The position numbers were made by a program, and so were the translations under genes. Below, one piece after another: positions 8,283 to 16,853 of a stretch of 64,000 nucleotides of DNA. The notes beneath the pieces were generated by a model. That model was not told where the DNA came from. It saw only the letters and a list, made by a program, of their open reading frames with translations, and did not search any database. The stretch comes from Rhizobium leguminosarum (GTDB lineage: Bacteria; Pseudomonadota; Alphaproteobacteria; Rhizobiales; Rhizobiaceae): the NCBI RefSeq assembly GCF_001652265.1, contig NZ_LWBS01000219.1:19760-83759 (forward strand), in the 5' to 3' direction. Within the stretch, counting starts at the first letter, position 1. Every line of letters begins with the position of its first letter.

Positions 8283-9080
8283 TCAGCCAGTTGCCGCGTT
8301 CAACTTGCGCAGCTCGACCAGTCTTTCAACCGCCGTTGGCGGCAGCGGCAGATGCGGATTTTGCGCGATGGTTTCGAGCAGAAGCTCATCGCTTGCTCGC
8401 TCCGATACCTCGATCAGATGGGCGAAAAAGGCGTCCGGATCCATTCCCGGCATGATCGGCGGCAGGATCTTCACCTTGAAATGGCCGGGATAGCGACGAA
8501 TGCTCCGCCGCGGCCAGAACAGACCGGGATGCATGGCGACCGGAACGACGGGGAGGTGAAGATCGCGGTACATGCGGGCTATGCCGTATTTATAGACCGG
8601 CTCTGCGCCTGGCGGGCGGCGGGTGCCCTCGGGATAGATGATGAGCTGGCGGCCGGTCGACAGTTCTTCCTTCGTGCGTTTCAGCACTTCCACCATCACC
8701 TTGCCGCGGGCGCCGCGATCGACCGGGATCATGCGCTGCTTCTTCGCATACCAGCCGAAGAGCGGAATCCACATCAGTTCGCGCTTCAGGATGTAGACCG
8801 GATCCTTCAGCCAGGGCAGCAGCGCGTAGGTATCCCAGAAAGACTGGTGCTTCGGCGCCAGGATGTAACTGCCGTCAGGCAGGTTCTCCAGGCCCTCGAT
8901 CTCGAAGGTGGTGCCGACGATCACCCGCATCAGCCAGTGGTTGGAGCGCGCCCAGTTCTTCGGAATCGCATAGGCGATCTTGCGCGGCACGGCGAAATAG
9001 TAGGGCGAGAGCACGATCATCCGGATGATGAGGTTGGCGTAGAAGATCGTGTTGAAGAGAACGGAACGCAGGGCGATCAT
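8283..9080 (-). CDS. plsC: 1-acyl-sn-glycerol-3-phosphate acyltransferase
   Basis: A 265-residue membrane-associated acyltransferase that makes phosphatidic acid from lysophosphatidic acid. The catalytic HX4D motif is H78QSFWD83, and YPEGTRRPPG is the glycerol-phosphate-binding motif III. An N-terminal membrane helix spans about residues 5-30. The ATG at 9080 is chosen for its GGGAAAG ribosome-binding site; ATG 9098 or GTG 9104 would add 6-8 residues. Other PlsC-like genes may exist elsewhere in the genome, so the exact substrate (phospholipid or ornithine lipid) is uncertain. Confidence 0.88.
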   Translation of the reverse strand: MIALRSVLFNTIFYANLIIRMIVLSPYYFAVPRKIAYAIPKNWARSNHWLMRVIVGTTFEIEGLENLPDGSYILAPKHQSFWDTYALLPWLKDPVYILKRELMWIPLFGWYAKKQRMIPVDRGARGKVMVEVLKRTKEELSTGRQLIIYPEGTRRPPGAEPVYKYGIARMYRDLHLPVVPVAMHPGLFWPRRSIRRYPGHFKVKILPPIMPGMDPDAFFAHLIEVSERASDELLLETIAQNPHLPLPPTAVERLVELRKLNAATG

Positions 9081-9169
9081 GAAACTTTCCCGAGGCATGC
9101 TCACGCGACCGGCCTACACGATATTGCCCGTCATAAAAAGCGTTTGATGCTGCCTTGATGTAAAAGCCT

Positions 9170-9282
9170 GGAGCAATTCCAGCAAAAGTGCGCAGCGGTT
9201 TTGCGTCCGGAATTGCGCAAAAGCAAAAAGATAGAGCATGACCCCGAAAGTCGGAATCGATTTTCGGAAGGGATTATGCGCA
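9170..9282. repeat. RIME-like element upstream of plsC
   Basis: The 5' gap of plsC holds two palindromic modules. GCAATTCC (9173-9180) pairs with GGAATTGC (9209-9216) around an AGCAAAA/TTTTGCG inner stem. It is followed by GAGCATG with CCCCGAAA/TTTTCGG and a terminal ATTATGC. The modules resemble those at 1.8 and 13.9 kb. The element takes up most of the space between plsC and the ydcF-like gene. Confidence 0.7.
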
Positions 9283-9332
9283 ACTTTCAAATTGATGGAC
9301 CGTCCTTGCGCGTCCTATCGAGGCGCGGCGGT

Positions 9333-10049
9333 TTATTGCTGGCCGGACGCATTTGCCGAGCGCAGCCCGGTGTGGCGGCCGAAGCCGGTAATGTTGCGGG
9401 CGCCGGTCAGCAGCACTTTCACATATTCGGCAAGCATGACGCGCATCGCATTCGGGTCGGTGAACCAGTTGCGGCTCTTCAAATCCGAGTTGACCACGGG
9501 ATAAGCGATGAACTCGATGTCCGGATCGACATAGGAGAGTTCGGCGAGGCTTCGCGGCATGTGGTAGTTGTTGGTGACGATCAGAACGCTCCGGTATCCC
9601 TTGGCGTGGATCCAGTTCGAAGCCTCCTCGGCATTGCCGATCGTGTCGATCGCATCGTAGCCGATATCGACACAACAGGAGAAGAGATCGGCCGAACCCT
9701 GCGTCATCTTGCGGATCTGCGCCGGCGTCGTCGTCGGGTGGACGCCGGAAATCAGCAATCGCTTGCCGGCGCCCTTCTGCAGCAGCTCCACGGCCTGGTC
9801 GATGCGCTGGTAGCCACCCGTCAGTACCACGATCGCATCCGCCTTCGGCTCGGCCGGCGGCCTGAGTGTCGTCACCGAATCAGCGAAACGCAGAAAACCG
9901 CCGAACACCAGGGCGATTATCAGCAGGCAGCCAAAGCCGCCCCAGCGCAGCAGGCGGCGGATCGGCCCGCGCCGCGGCGGCAGACCCGCCGAGCGATCAA
10001 GCTCCGGGTCCTGATGAATCGGGTTGGGTGTCGTATGTCCCATGGTCAT
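9333..10049 (-). CDS. YdcF/SanA-like DUF218 protein
   Basis: A 238-residue protein with a cytoplasmic proline-rich start, one membrane helix (about residues 36-53, WGGFGCLLIIALVFGGF) and a DUF218 (ElyC/SanA/YdcF) domain. Family landmarks are ADAIVVLTGGYQRIDQAVELL, KRLLISGVHP and VLIVTNNYHMPRS. The family is linked in enterobacteria to envelope integrity and polyprenyl-linked precursors, but the reaction is unknown. It lies just downstream of ftsEX on the same strand, 67 bp after ftsX, so it may be expressed with them. Confidence 0.85.
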   Translation of the reverse strand: MTMGHTTPNPIHQDPELDRSAGLPPRRGPIRRLLRWGGFGCLLIIALVFGGFLRFADSVTTLRPPAEPKADAIVVLTGGYQRIDQAVELLQKGAGKRLLISGVHPTTTPAQIRKMTQGSADLFSCCVDIGYDAIDTIGNAEEASNWIHAKGYRSVLIVTNNYHMPRSLAELSYVDPDIEFIAYPVVNSDLKSRNWFTDPNAMRVMLAEYVKVLLTGARNITGFGRHTGLRSANASGQQ

Positions 10050-10116
10050 GAATCGTAATTATACGCTGATTGCGGCGCGGAACAGACGCTTTCATGGCAA
10101 AACGGCACGGTCAGGA

Positions 10117-11130
10117 TCAACTTCCGATGCCGTCGGTGCGTGTCGGGTCCGAGCGTAGTGTATCGATTTCGTAGATCGTCCGCATGACGGTCAGCCGCGC
10201 GGTGAAGGTGGTGAGGAGCGCGATGACGATCATCGTTGCGAAGATACCGGCATAACCAAGCACGCCGACGGAGAAGGTGCCGAAGAGCGCGGTCGCCTGA
10301 TCCGTTTCCGGGGTGGCGAGGGTGCGGCTTTGCCAGAAACCGGCGGTGGCGAAGAAGAGAGCGGCAAGCGCGCTGCCGATCGCCGAACCCTTGAGGCTGA
10401 TCTTCAGGAAATGCTTCTGGAATTCGGTGGCGACGAAGGAGCTTTCGGCGCCGACGAAATGCAGCACTTCGACGACATGACGGTTGCCCGACAGCGCGCC
10501 GCGCGTGGCGAAGACGACGGTGAGCACCATCGCCGTGAAAACCAGGAGCAGGATGCCGGTGCCGATCATGACGGTCGTGTGCGCCATGGACACTAGCCGG
10601 TCGACCCAGGTGCGGTGATCGTCGAGGCTGGCTTGCGGGATACTGTCCTTCAGCAGCGCCCGCATCGAATCGAAATCCGGCGGATTGCTCTCGTCGATGG
10701 TGATGATGACGAGGCGGGGAACGGGCAGATCCTTGAGATCGAGACCGGGGCCGAGCCAGGGTTCGAGCAGGCGAGCGGTCGCCGCCTCGTCGACGATCTG
10801 GCCGCTCTTGGTGCCGACGAAGGTCAGCGCCAGGTCGCGTGCCTGGGTCAGCGCCTTTTCCATGTCGAGATTGTCGTCCGGCTTGATCTGAATGGTGATC
10901 TCGCGGGAGATCTGGCTCTCCCAGCTGGCCGCCGTCGAGCGCACCATGCTGACGCCGCCGAGCGTCAGGCAGGCGAGAAAGGCCATGATCGATATCACCA
11001 CCATCAACGCACTGCCCTGGATGTTGGAAGGCGGCAGGATCGGCGCGGTCGGACGCACGCGCAATTCCGGCCGCTTCTGCTGGATCTTGGCAGCCGCCTT
11101 CTCAGGGCTTCTGGACGGGGGCTCAGTCAT
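10117..11130 (-). CDS. ftsX: Cell-division ABC transporter permease FtsX
   Basis: A 337-residue FtsX homologue: a Pro-rich cytoplasmic start, TM1 (ALMVVISIMAFLACLTLGGVS), a periplasmic domain with SREITIQIKPDD, and three C-terminal TMs, giving the usual four-TM topology. FtsX with FtsE controls periplasmic peptidoglycan hydrolases at the septum. Its ATG lies 8 bases inside the end of ftsE, showing translational coupling. The N-terminal extension of about 38 residues before TM1 is longer than in E. coli relatives of similar core and is rich in Pro, Lys and Arg. Confidence 0.93.
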   Translation of the reverse strand: MTEPPSRSPEKAAAKIQQKRPELRVRPTAPILPPSNIQGSALMVVISIMAFLACLTLGGVSMVRSTAASWESQISREITIQIKPDDNLDMEKALTQARDLALTFVGTKSGQIVDEAATARLLEPWLGPGLDLKDLPVPRLVIITIDESNPPDFDSMRALLKDSIPQASLDDHRTWVDRLVSMAHTTVMIGTGILLLVFTAMVLTVVFATRGALSGNRHVVEVLHFVGAESSFVATEFQKHFLKISLKGSAIGSALAALFFATAGFWQSRTLATPETDQATALFGTFSVGVLGYAGIFATMIVIALLTTFTARLTVMRTIYEIDTLRSDPTRTDGIGS

Positions 11131-11782
11131 AGATATCGAGATGCCCCTCTGAGAGGATCATGCGGCGGGCTTCCACCTGTTCCATCAGCGCCAGGTCATG
11201 GGTGGCGATCACGACCGCCGTGCCGAGGCGGTTCAGCTCGAGGAAAAGATTGAGCAGGCGCTTGGCCATCGGCGGGTCGACATTGCCTGTGGGTTCGTCG
11301 GCCAGCAGCACTTCCGGCCGGTCCATCAGCGCCCGGGCGATTGCGGCGCGCTGCTTCTCGCCGCCGGAGAGCACGGGCGGCAGCACGTTGATGCGTTCGC
11401 CGAGGCCGACCCATTTCAACAGCTCCAGCACGTCGGTCTTGTAGGAGCTCTCATCCTTGCCGCGCACCCGTAGGGGCAAAGCGACATTCTCATAGGTGGT
11501 GAGATGGTCGAGCAGGCGGAAATCCTGGAAGACGATGCCGACGCGGCGGCGCAGAAGCGGCAGTTCGGGGCGGGGGATTTCGGAAATGTCGCGCCCGAAC
11601 ATGCGGATCAGGCCGCGTGTCGGCTGCAGCGACATGAAAAGCATCCGCAGCAGCGACGTCTTGCCGGCGCCCGATGGGCCTGTCAGAAACTGAAAGGATT
11701 TCTTCGGGATATCGAAGGTCAGGTCCCGGAGGATTTCCGGGCCCATGCCATAGCGCAAACCGACATTCTCAAAGTGGATCAA
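11123..11782 (-). CDS. ftsE: Cell-division ATP-binding protein FtsE
   Basis: A 219-residue ABC ATPase that drives FtsX. Walker A is GPSGAGKT at residues 35-42, the Q-loop is in VGIVFQDFRLL, the signature is LSGGEKQRAAIARAL, Walker B is VLLADEPTGNVD, and ATHDLALM holds the switch histidine. The start that fits the family is a TTG at 11782 giving (M)IHFENVGLRYG; a longer frame from 11902 adds 40 unconserved residues. No clear Shine-Dalgarno precedes the TTG. The upstream gap contains TTAACCAT-type motifs. The gene overlaps ftsX by 8 bases. Confidence 0.93.
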   Translation of the reverse strand: MIHFENVGLRYGMGPEILRDLTFDIPKKSFQFLTGPSGAGKTSLLRMLFMSLQPTRGLIRMFGRDISEIPRPELPLLRRRVGIVFQDFRLLDHLTTYENVALPLRVRGKDESSYKTDVLELLKWVGLGERINVLPPVLSGGEKQRAAIARALMDRPEVLLADEPTGNVDPPMAKRLLNLFLELNRLGTAVVIATHDLALMEQVEARRMILSEGHLDIYD

Positions 11783-11822
11783 CGGGCAGCTCAGTCTGTT
11801 GTGGGTTTCACCGCACGACTTG

Positions 11823-11905
11823 TTAACCAACACCGTTAACAGCCGGTAAATTTTGCTGGAAAGACGCCCGTTTGATGGCGATCTTTGCGAAGCATTAACC
11901 ATTAA
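11823..11905. promoter_or_regulatory. Possible CtrA-type sites in the ftsE divergent gap
   Basis: The gap between ftsE and the divergent hypothetical gene has two TTAACC words: TTAACC at 11823 followed by TTAAC at 11836 (9-base spacer, not the canonical 7), and TTAACCATTAAAATT from 11895. TTAACCAT is a known half-site form for the cell-cycle regulator CtrA in alphaproteobacteria. Its place in front of a cell-division operon makes cell-cycle control plausible, but the spacing is imperfect. Confidence 0.35.
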
Positions 11906-11933
11906 AATTTACGACTGAGCAGGATTCGTTTCA

Positions 11934-12647
11934 ATGTCAGATTTCTCCTGGCAACGAAACCATGTGGACATCTGCGAGGCAGCCACCATGGAAGCATCCT
12001 CCTTCAGTCGCCGGACGCCGGGCCAGGCCTATGATTTCCTGCCGCCGGAACCCGCCAACCGTCGATACCGCTCGGCGCGTCCTGCCGATATCTCCGACGC
12101 TGAATTCGTCACCCTCGGCAACGTGCGGCCCAGGGAGTTCAGCTCAAGGATCTATAACGACAACCGCAAGCGCATGGCTGCCGCACAGGCCGGACAGCCG
12201 CCGCTCATGCCGGCGATGGCCGCTTCCGTTCTGCGGACAGCGGAATCCTGGCTGCAGCGCGCGTCGATGCGGAGCTTCGCAGCGCTGGTGCTGGCGCTCG
12301 TCGTGCTCGTCTTCGGCCACGCGGGTGGTTTTTCCGGCCTTTCCGGCGAGCGCGCCACTTCAGGAGCGCCGCTGCATTTCACCCACGTAACGGTGACGCC
12401 GCGTGATGCAAACGGCATGCGCGTGCTCGTTATCAACGGCATCATCGAAAACGAGAGCGGCACGACGCAGATGGTGCATCCGATCCGTGCCGATCTCGTG
12501 ACCGACGAGCGGCTGACTGCGAGCATCATCATCGACCCGCCGGCCGATGTCATCTATGGCGGCCAAAGCCGGGGCTTCTCGGCTCGCGTCCAGCATGCCG
12601 GCGGAAAGATGCCGGAGGTCCGGCTCTCCTTCCTGCCACAGATGTAA
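11934..12647 (+). CDS. Conserved hypothetical single-TM protein
   Basis: A 237-residue protein I do not recognise as a named family. Residues 1-100 are cytoplasmic and polar, with an arginine-rich patch (REFSSRIYNDNRKRM). A single TM follows (about 116-134, SFAALVLALVVLVFGHAGG), and the C-terminal 100 residues form a beta-rich periplasmic domain (LHFTHVTVTPRDANGMRVLVINGIIENES) of the kind seen in DUF3426/FxLYD-like modules. The N-terminal zinc ribbon that often precedes such a domain is absent. The ATG at 11934 has AGGA upstream; ATG 11988 is an alternative. It is divergent from ftsE. Confidence 0.75.
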   Translation: MSDFSWQRNHVDICEAATMEASSFSRRTPGQAYDFLPPEPANRRYRSARPADISDAEFVTLGNVRPREFSSRIYNDNRKRMAAAQAGQPPLMPAMAASVLRTAESWLQRASMRSFAALVLALVVLVFGHAGGFSGLSGERATSGAPLHFTHVTVTPRDANGMRVLVINGIIENESGTTQMVHPIRADLVTDERLTASIIIDPPADVIYGGQSRGFSARVQHAGGKMPEVRLSFLPQM

Positions 12648-12775
12648 CAGGACATGGAATGGCCGACTTTCTCGCCACAGGTTGGGCCAATCCCGTTAAT
12701 TTCATGGCCAGCGAGGCTGTTTCAGGCTCGCATATGTGCTAACGGCTTACCCTTCTTTTCATGGAGCAAGCCCTT

Positions 12776-13318
12776 ATGCCTGTCGTGCGCGGAAAAAATA
12801 TCGAGCCGCTTTTCACCGCCGAGCAGATCGCCGAGCGCAATCATTCGATGGCGCGGGAGATCGCCAGTGGCCCGACCAAGGACCTGCTCGTCATCGCCGT
12901 GCTCAAGGGCTCATTCATTTTCGCCGCCGACCTGATTCGCGCCCTGCATGATAGCGGGCTTGCCCCGGAGGTCGAGTTCATCACACTGTCGAGCTACGGC
13001 ATCGGCACGGTTTCGCAGGGCGTACGCATCGTCAAGGATATCGACAGCGACGTGCATGGCCGCGACGTCCTGCTGATCGACGATATCCTCGAATCCGGCC
13101 GGACACTGCTCTTTGCCAAGGAACTGCTCTTCGAACGTGGCGCGCGCAACGTCACGATCGCCGTGCTGCTCGACAAGCGCGTCAAGCGTAAGGAAAAGCT
13201 GGAGGCCGACTATGTCGGCTTCGAATGCCCTGACTATTTTGTCGTCGGCTACGGCATGGATGTCGCCTATGCCTTTCGTGAACTGCCCTTTGTCGGTGTG
13301 GTGACCGGGGACGCCTGA
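12776..13318 (+). CDS. hpt: Hypoxanthine phosphoribosyltransferase
   Basis: A 180-residue purine salvage enzyme making IMP or GMP from the base and PRPP. The PRPP-binding motif VLLIDDILESGRTL is at residues 98-111; AVLKGSFIFAADL is the first loop and CPDYFVVGYGMD the C-terminal purine-binding region. The start is the ATG at 12776: the in-frame ATG at 12761 actually contains the GGAG ribosome-binding site for it. It is followed 117 bp later by cpdR. Confidence 0.92.
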   Translation: MPVVRGKNIEPLFTAEQIAERNHSMAREIASGPTKDLLVIAVLKGSFIFAADLIRALHDSGLAPEVEFITLSSYGIGTVSQGVRIVKDIDSDVHGRDVLLIDDILESGRTLLFAKELLFERGARNVTIAVLLDKRVKRKEKLEADYVGFECPDYFVVGYGMDVAYAFRELPFVGVVTGDA

Positions 13319-13341
13319 GCTGTTGCCTTCGAGACGGGTTG

Positions 13342-13349
13342 TTAACCAT
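13342..13349 (+). promoter_or_regulatory. TTAACCAT motif upstream of cpdR
   Basis: A TTAACCAT word lies about 87 bases before the cpdR start codon. This sequence is a CtrA half-site form in Caulobacter and relatives. CpdR itself steers CtrA proteolysis, so feedback control would make sense, but a single 8-base word is weak evidence. Confidence 0.3.
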
Positions 13350-13435
13350 CTCGCCCATCGCTTCGTCATCTTTACCGATCGAAAAGGAAAGTCTGGTGAT
13401 TTCCGTCGCGGGGCTGACGACGGAGCGATGCACAT

Positions 13436-13795
13436 ATGGCAAGAATTCTGATTACGGAAGACGAGGACTCCCTGCGGTCCTTCGTAGCCCGGGCCCTGCG
13501 GCTCGATGGCCACGAGACCGATGAGGCCGCCGATGGGGCCGAGGGGCTGGAAAAGCTCAAGGACGGGGTCTACGATCTGCTGCTTTCAGACATCCGCATG
13601 CCGGTGATGGACGGCATTGAACTCGCCCATCAGGCAAAAGACGCTTTTCCTGGCTTGAAAATCCTGCTGATGACCGGCTATGCCGAACAGCGCGAACGGG
13701 CCGACGATCTTGCCGAAAAGATCATCGACGTCGTCGCCAAGCCATTCGCGCTTCCCGATATCCGCAAGGCGGTCGCCCGGGCGCTTGTCGCTTAG
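13436..13795 (+). CDS. cpdR: Single-domain response regulator CpdR
   Basis: A 119-residue stand-alone receiver with no output domain. The phosphoacceptor is D52 in LLLSDIRMPVMDG, the acidic pair is E8/D9 region (ITEDED), the conserved threonine is T80 and the lysine is K102 in VAKPF. In Caulobacter and Sinorhizobium, unphosphorylated CpdR primes ClpXP to degrade cell-cycle factors and PdeA; in Sinorhizobium CpdR1 is needed for bacteroid differentiation. Phosphate would come from the CckA-ChpT relay, which is not in this window. A GGAG ribosome-binding site precedes the ATG. Confidence 0.85.
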   Translation: MARILITEDEDSLRSFVARALRLDGHETDEAADGAEGLEKLKDGVYDLLLSDIRMPVMDGIELAHQAKDAFPGLKILLMTGYAEQRERADDLAEKIIDVVAKPFALPDIRKAVARALVA

Positions 13796-13800
13796 ACCCA

Positions 13801-13965
13801 GGATGCCGAAAAGTATCAGCGCTTTTCGGTCGGCATCCCGCTCCATTTCCAGGTTCAGGTTCTAAAGCGCGTCGCAATCTTTCAGATTCGCTCCTTGCGC
13901 TTTAGGTCTTTATTTCCAACGCATGTCGTTCGCGCAAAACCGCTGCACACTTTTGCGCGACATGC
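13801..13965. repeat. Cluster of three RIME-like hairpins after cpdR
   Basis: Three modules follow cpdR. GGATGCCGAAAAG (13801-13813) pairs with CTTTTCGG-CGGCATCC (13822-13838). TAAAGCGC (13863-13870) pairs with GCGCTTTA (13897-13904). GCATGTCG plus CGCGCAAAA (13921-13939) pairs with TTTTGCGCG plus CATGC (13951-13965). The last two repeat the arrangement seen at 6.6 kb. The cluster separates cpdR from the convergent TIGR02302 gene and could terminate both. Confidence 0.78.
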
Positions 13966-14033
13966 TTTAGGCCGATCCGGTCTGGAATCATCCTTTCCAG
14001 TGCGCGTCCTATCATTGCGCGGAGGCGTAAGGC

Positions 14034-16688
14034 CTACTGGATGTCCAACAACCGTTCGAGATATCGCCGTTCCATTTCCTGCGGTGGATTGTTGCCAAGC
14101 TTTTCGCGAATCGCGTCGAGGATTTCTCGTGCTCGCTGAACGTCGATTTCGTCGGGCACCTTCACGCTGTTATCGCCGAAATCCGGCCCCTGGGGCCGGC
14201 GCGGCCGGCCGAGCGGGTCGCGGCCGTTCTGGTCGCCTTGGCCTACCTGGCCGTTCGGACCCTGACCCTGCTGGCCTTGCTGCGCCTGCATCATCTGGTT
14301 CATCATGTCGCGGGCGCCCTGGCGAAGCGCTTCCAACGCGCGGCCCTGACCCTCGACGGCGGGTTGGCCGCGGCCCTGGCCGAGTTCACGGCCGGCGCCT
14401 TCCATTTCGCGCTGCGCCTGGCCAAAGCCCGGGCCAGGCTTCATTCCCATCTCGCCGAGGCTCTTCTGCAATTCGCCGAGCTGCTTGCCCAGCGCATCCT
14501 GCTGGGCGCGCAGCTGTTTCAGCGCCTCACGCAGCTGCTCGGCCGTCATCTGGTCGGAGGGCTGCTGTCCATCCTTGCCTTGCTGGCCCTGCTGCTGATC
14601 CTGCGGCTCGCCGTTCTCTCCGGGATTCATCTCGTCGAGCAGCGGATCGTTTTCGCCCATGTCGGGCTCGCCGCGCTGCATGCGGTCCCTGAGCTGCTGG
14701 TCGAGACGGAAAGTCTGCTCCATCAGCTTTTGCTGGTCGCGCAGGATCTCGCCGAGCTTGTCGATCTGCTTGCGGGCCTCGCTGTTTTCCTGGCTCTGCT
14801 GGCTGCGCTGCGGCCTGCCTGCCTGCAGGTTGTTCATCATCCGCTGTAATTCCGACAGCATCTGCTGGGCCGCGTCACGATTGCCGGAGCGGGCGAGATT
14901 TTCGATCTGATCCATCATCCGTTCCAGATCCTGCTGGCGCAGAATGTTCTGCGCGTTCTGGTTCGGCTGCATCGGCGCGTTCTGCATGCGTTGGGCGAGC
15001 TCGGTCATATAGTCCTGCATCGCCTTGCGCAGCTCGTCCATCAGCTTCTTGATCTCCGCGTCCGGGGCGTTGCGGTCCAACGCGTCGGCGAGGTTCTGCT
15101 GGGCCTCGCGCAGCTTGCGCTCGGCCAGAGAAAGATCACCGTCCTCCATGCCGAGGGCGATCTCCCACAGGTATTGAGCCGTATCCTTCAGCGCATCCTC
15201 GCCCTTCGCGAGCTTCATGCGCGTCAAGGCGGATTCCAAGAGCAGGTAGTTGGTGAGCTTCGGGATGGTCTCCTCGGGGCGGATGGTCAGCGCCTCGTTC
15301 AGGGCGATCGCCTGCGGCATCTTGCGCGTATCGAGCGCGAAAACCTGCCGTTCCTCGGCGACGGCTGCGGCGAGCGGTTCGTTGAAGGGGCGTGACGGCA
15401 GCGTCATCTCATGCGGCGGGCTGCGGCCGGTCTGGCCGGCGGCATCCTTGGCGACGAGGGTGATGCGCACACGTTTGCCGGCAAGCGGATGTTCGGTCAG
15501 GTTCCGGCTGGTTACAGCCTTGGCGTCGCGGGCGTTGCGGCGGGGAATATCCAGCCGGTATTCCGGCAGTGGATAGAGCGGCGTTGCCGTCGGATCGCTT
15601 TCCAGAGGAACAATCTCCGCATGCGCCTCCTGGACCCCGTAATCGTCCTTGACGGTGAAGGCGATTTCAAGCGCGCCGTTGACGCTGGGCTTCGGCAAGC
15701 CGTCGAAGGCAATCTCTGGCGCCTTGTCGGGGAGCACGTCGAAGCTCCAGCGGCGGCCGTTGACCTCAAGTGCACCGTTCTCCTGGAGCTTCATCATATG
15801 CGTCTGCGCGACGAGAGCATGGCTGGTCGGTGCCGTCGTCTGCTGCTCGCTGCCTGATGCCGCCGTCTGCTGCGGCTTGGTATCGGCCTGCACGGCGATA
15901 TCCTGCGCCTCGCCGTTCGCCTTGCGGAACACGACCTTTTCGGCCGTCCTTCCGCCGCTGACCCGGACAGTGAGGCCTGAAAACTGGGGAATACCGATCG
16001 GCGCCTGCTCGCTGCCGTCAGCCGTCAGGTAAATCGGGGCGCGGCCGGTATAGGAAGGCGGCGTTACCCAGGCGTCGATCCGCACCGCCGGATCGCTGAC
16101 CACCTGCGCGGGCGCTGCCTGCAACGCGTCGCGGATCGAGCCGCCGTTGATCGACAGCGAATAACCGAAGGCCGTGACGAGCAGCAGCGCCGGGACGGCG
16201 CGCAGGGCGAAACGATCATGCGCGGCGATATCAGGTCGTGGCAGTCCGGCATCGAGCGCTGCGATCTTTTCAGCCATGCGCGTCTGGTGCTCGCGCCAGA
16301 GCGCCCGGCCGAAGGGCGTATCGAAGGCCGGCTCGTCTTCCTGGACGGTGACCGGCTGGTGCGGCAGTCCGTTGCGCTCTTCCAGCATGCGGTCGGCTTC
16401 AGCGATCCTCGGCCAGCGCAAGGTGCGGAAGGGGAGGAGCGAGACGAGAAAAGCGGCAGCAAAGGCGATGAGCAGCAGGATGCGCAGCCAGTCCGGCACG
16501 CTACGGAAGAGGCCGAACCAGGAGGCGGAGAGATAAAAGGCGATGACGGACAGTACCGGCATCAGAGGCGGCAGCAACTGCTCGAAAAAGAGCACGATGC
16601 GCGCCAGCAGGCGTTTTGTCGTCACCAGCCGGGCAAGCGAGGGACGGAAGGCAAATGCACCTTTCTTCTGCCTCGAGGGGCTTGTCAT
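14034..16688 (-). CDS. TIGR02302/DUF4175 membrane protein
   Basis: An 884-residue protein matching the alphaproteobacterial TIGR02302 family. Residues about 28-95 hold two or three membrane helices. A periplasmic beta-rich middle follows (residues about 190-460), then a long helical, Gln/Met/Glu-rich C-terminal part with coiled-coil character and many QQ and GQ runs, before the final arginine-rich helix. Function is unknown; an envelope role is inferred from topology. The ATG at 16688 has GGAG upstream; a longer frame from 16838 adds 50 poorly conserved residues. It is downstream of lysA on the same strand. Confidence 0.82.
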   Translation of the reverse strand: MTSPSRQKKGAFAFRPSLARLVTTKRLLARIVLFFEQLLPPLMPVLSVIAFYLSASWFGLFRSVPDWLRILLLIAFAAAFLVSLLPFRTLRWPRIAEADRMLEERNGLPHQPVTVQEDEPAFDTPFGRALWREHQTRMAEKIAALDAGLPRPDIAAHDRFALRAVPALLLVTAFGYSLSINGGSIRDALQAAPAQVVSDPAVRIDAWVTPPSYTGRAPIYLTADGSEQAPIGIPQFSGLTVRVSGGRTAEKVVFRKANGEAQDIAVQADTKPQQTAASGSEQQTTAPTSHALVAQTHMMKLQENGALEVNGRRWSFDVLPDKAPEIAFDGLPKPSVNGALEIAFTVKDDYGVQEAHAEIVPLESDPTATPLYPLPEYRLDIPRRNARDAKAVTSRNLTEHPLAGKRVRITLVAKDAAGQTGRSPPHEMTLPSRPFNEPLAAAVAEERQVFALDTRKMPQAIALNEALTIRPEETIPKLTNYLLLESALTRMKLAKGEDALKDTAQYLWEIALGMEDGDLSLAERKLREAQQNLADALDRNAPDAEIKKLMDELRKAMQDYMTELAQRMQNAPMQPNQNAQNILRQQDLERMMDQIENLARSGNRDAAQQMLSELQRMMNNLQAGRPQRSQQSQENSEARKQIDKLGEILRDQQKLMEQTFRLDQQLRDRMQRGEPDMGENDPLLDEMNPGENGEPQDQQQGQQGKDGQQPSDQMTAEQLREALKQLRAQQDALGKQLGELQKSLGEMGMKPGPGFGQAQREMEGAGRELGQGRGQPAVEGQGRALEALRQGARDMMNQMMQAQQGQQGQGPNGQVGQGDQNGRDPLGRPRRPQGPDFGDNSVKVPDEIDVQRAREILDAIREKLGNNPPQEMERRYLERLLDIQ

Positions 16689-16853
16689 CGGTCCGGTCTC
16701 CGCGATCTGGCGTTCTGGAACAGAGGGCGCTTCCGGCGATTGCGGGGCAATACGCTCATGAACGAAAGGATAACACTCTTTGTGGCGAAGGCGAGGGCGA
16801 GCGGCCGGTAATACCGGCTTTTCACGTTTATTCGCCAAAAAGTGATGGCTTGT

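Noticed and set aside
14238..14849. Hydrophobic 203-codon plus-strand frame opposite the TIGR02302 gene
   Set aside because: The leucine runs are the reverse complement of the Gln-rich coiled-coil tail (CAG read as CTG); not a membrane protein gene.
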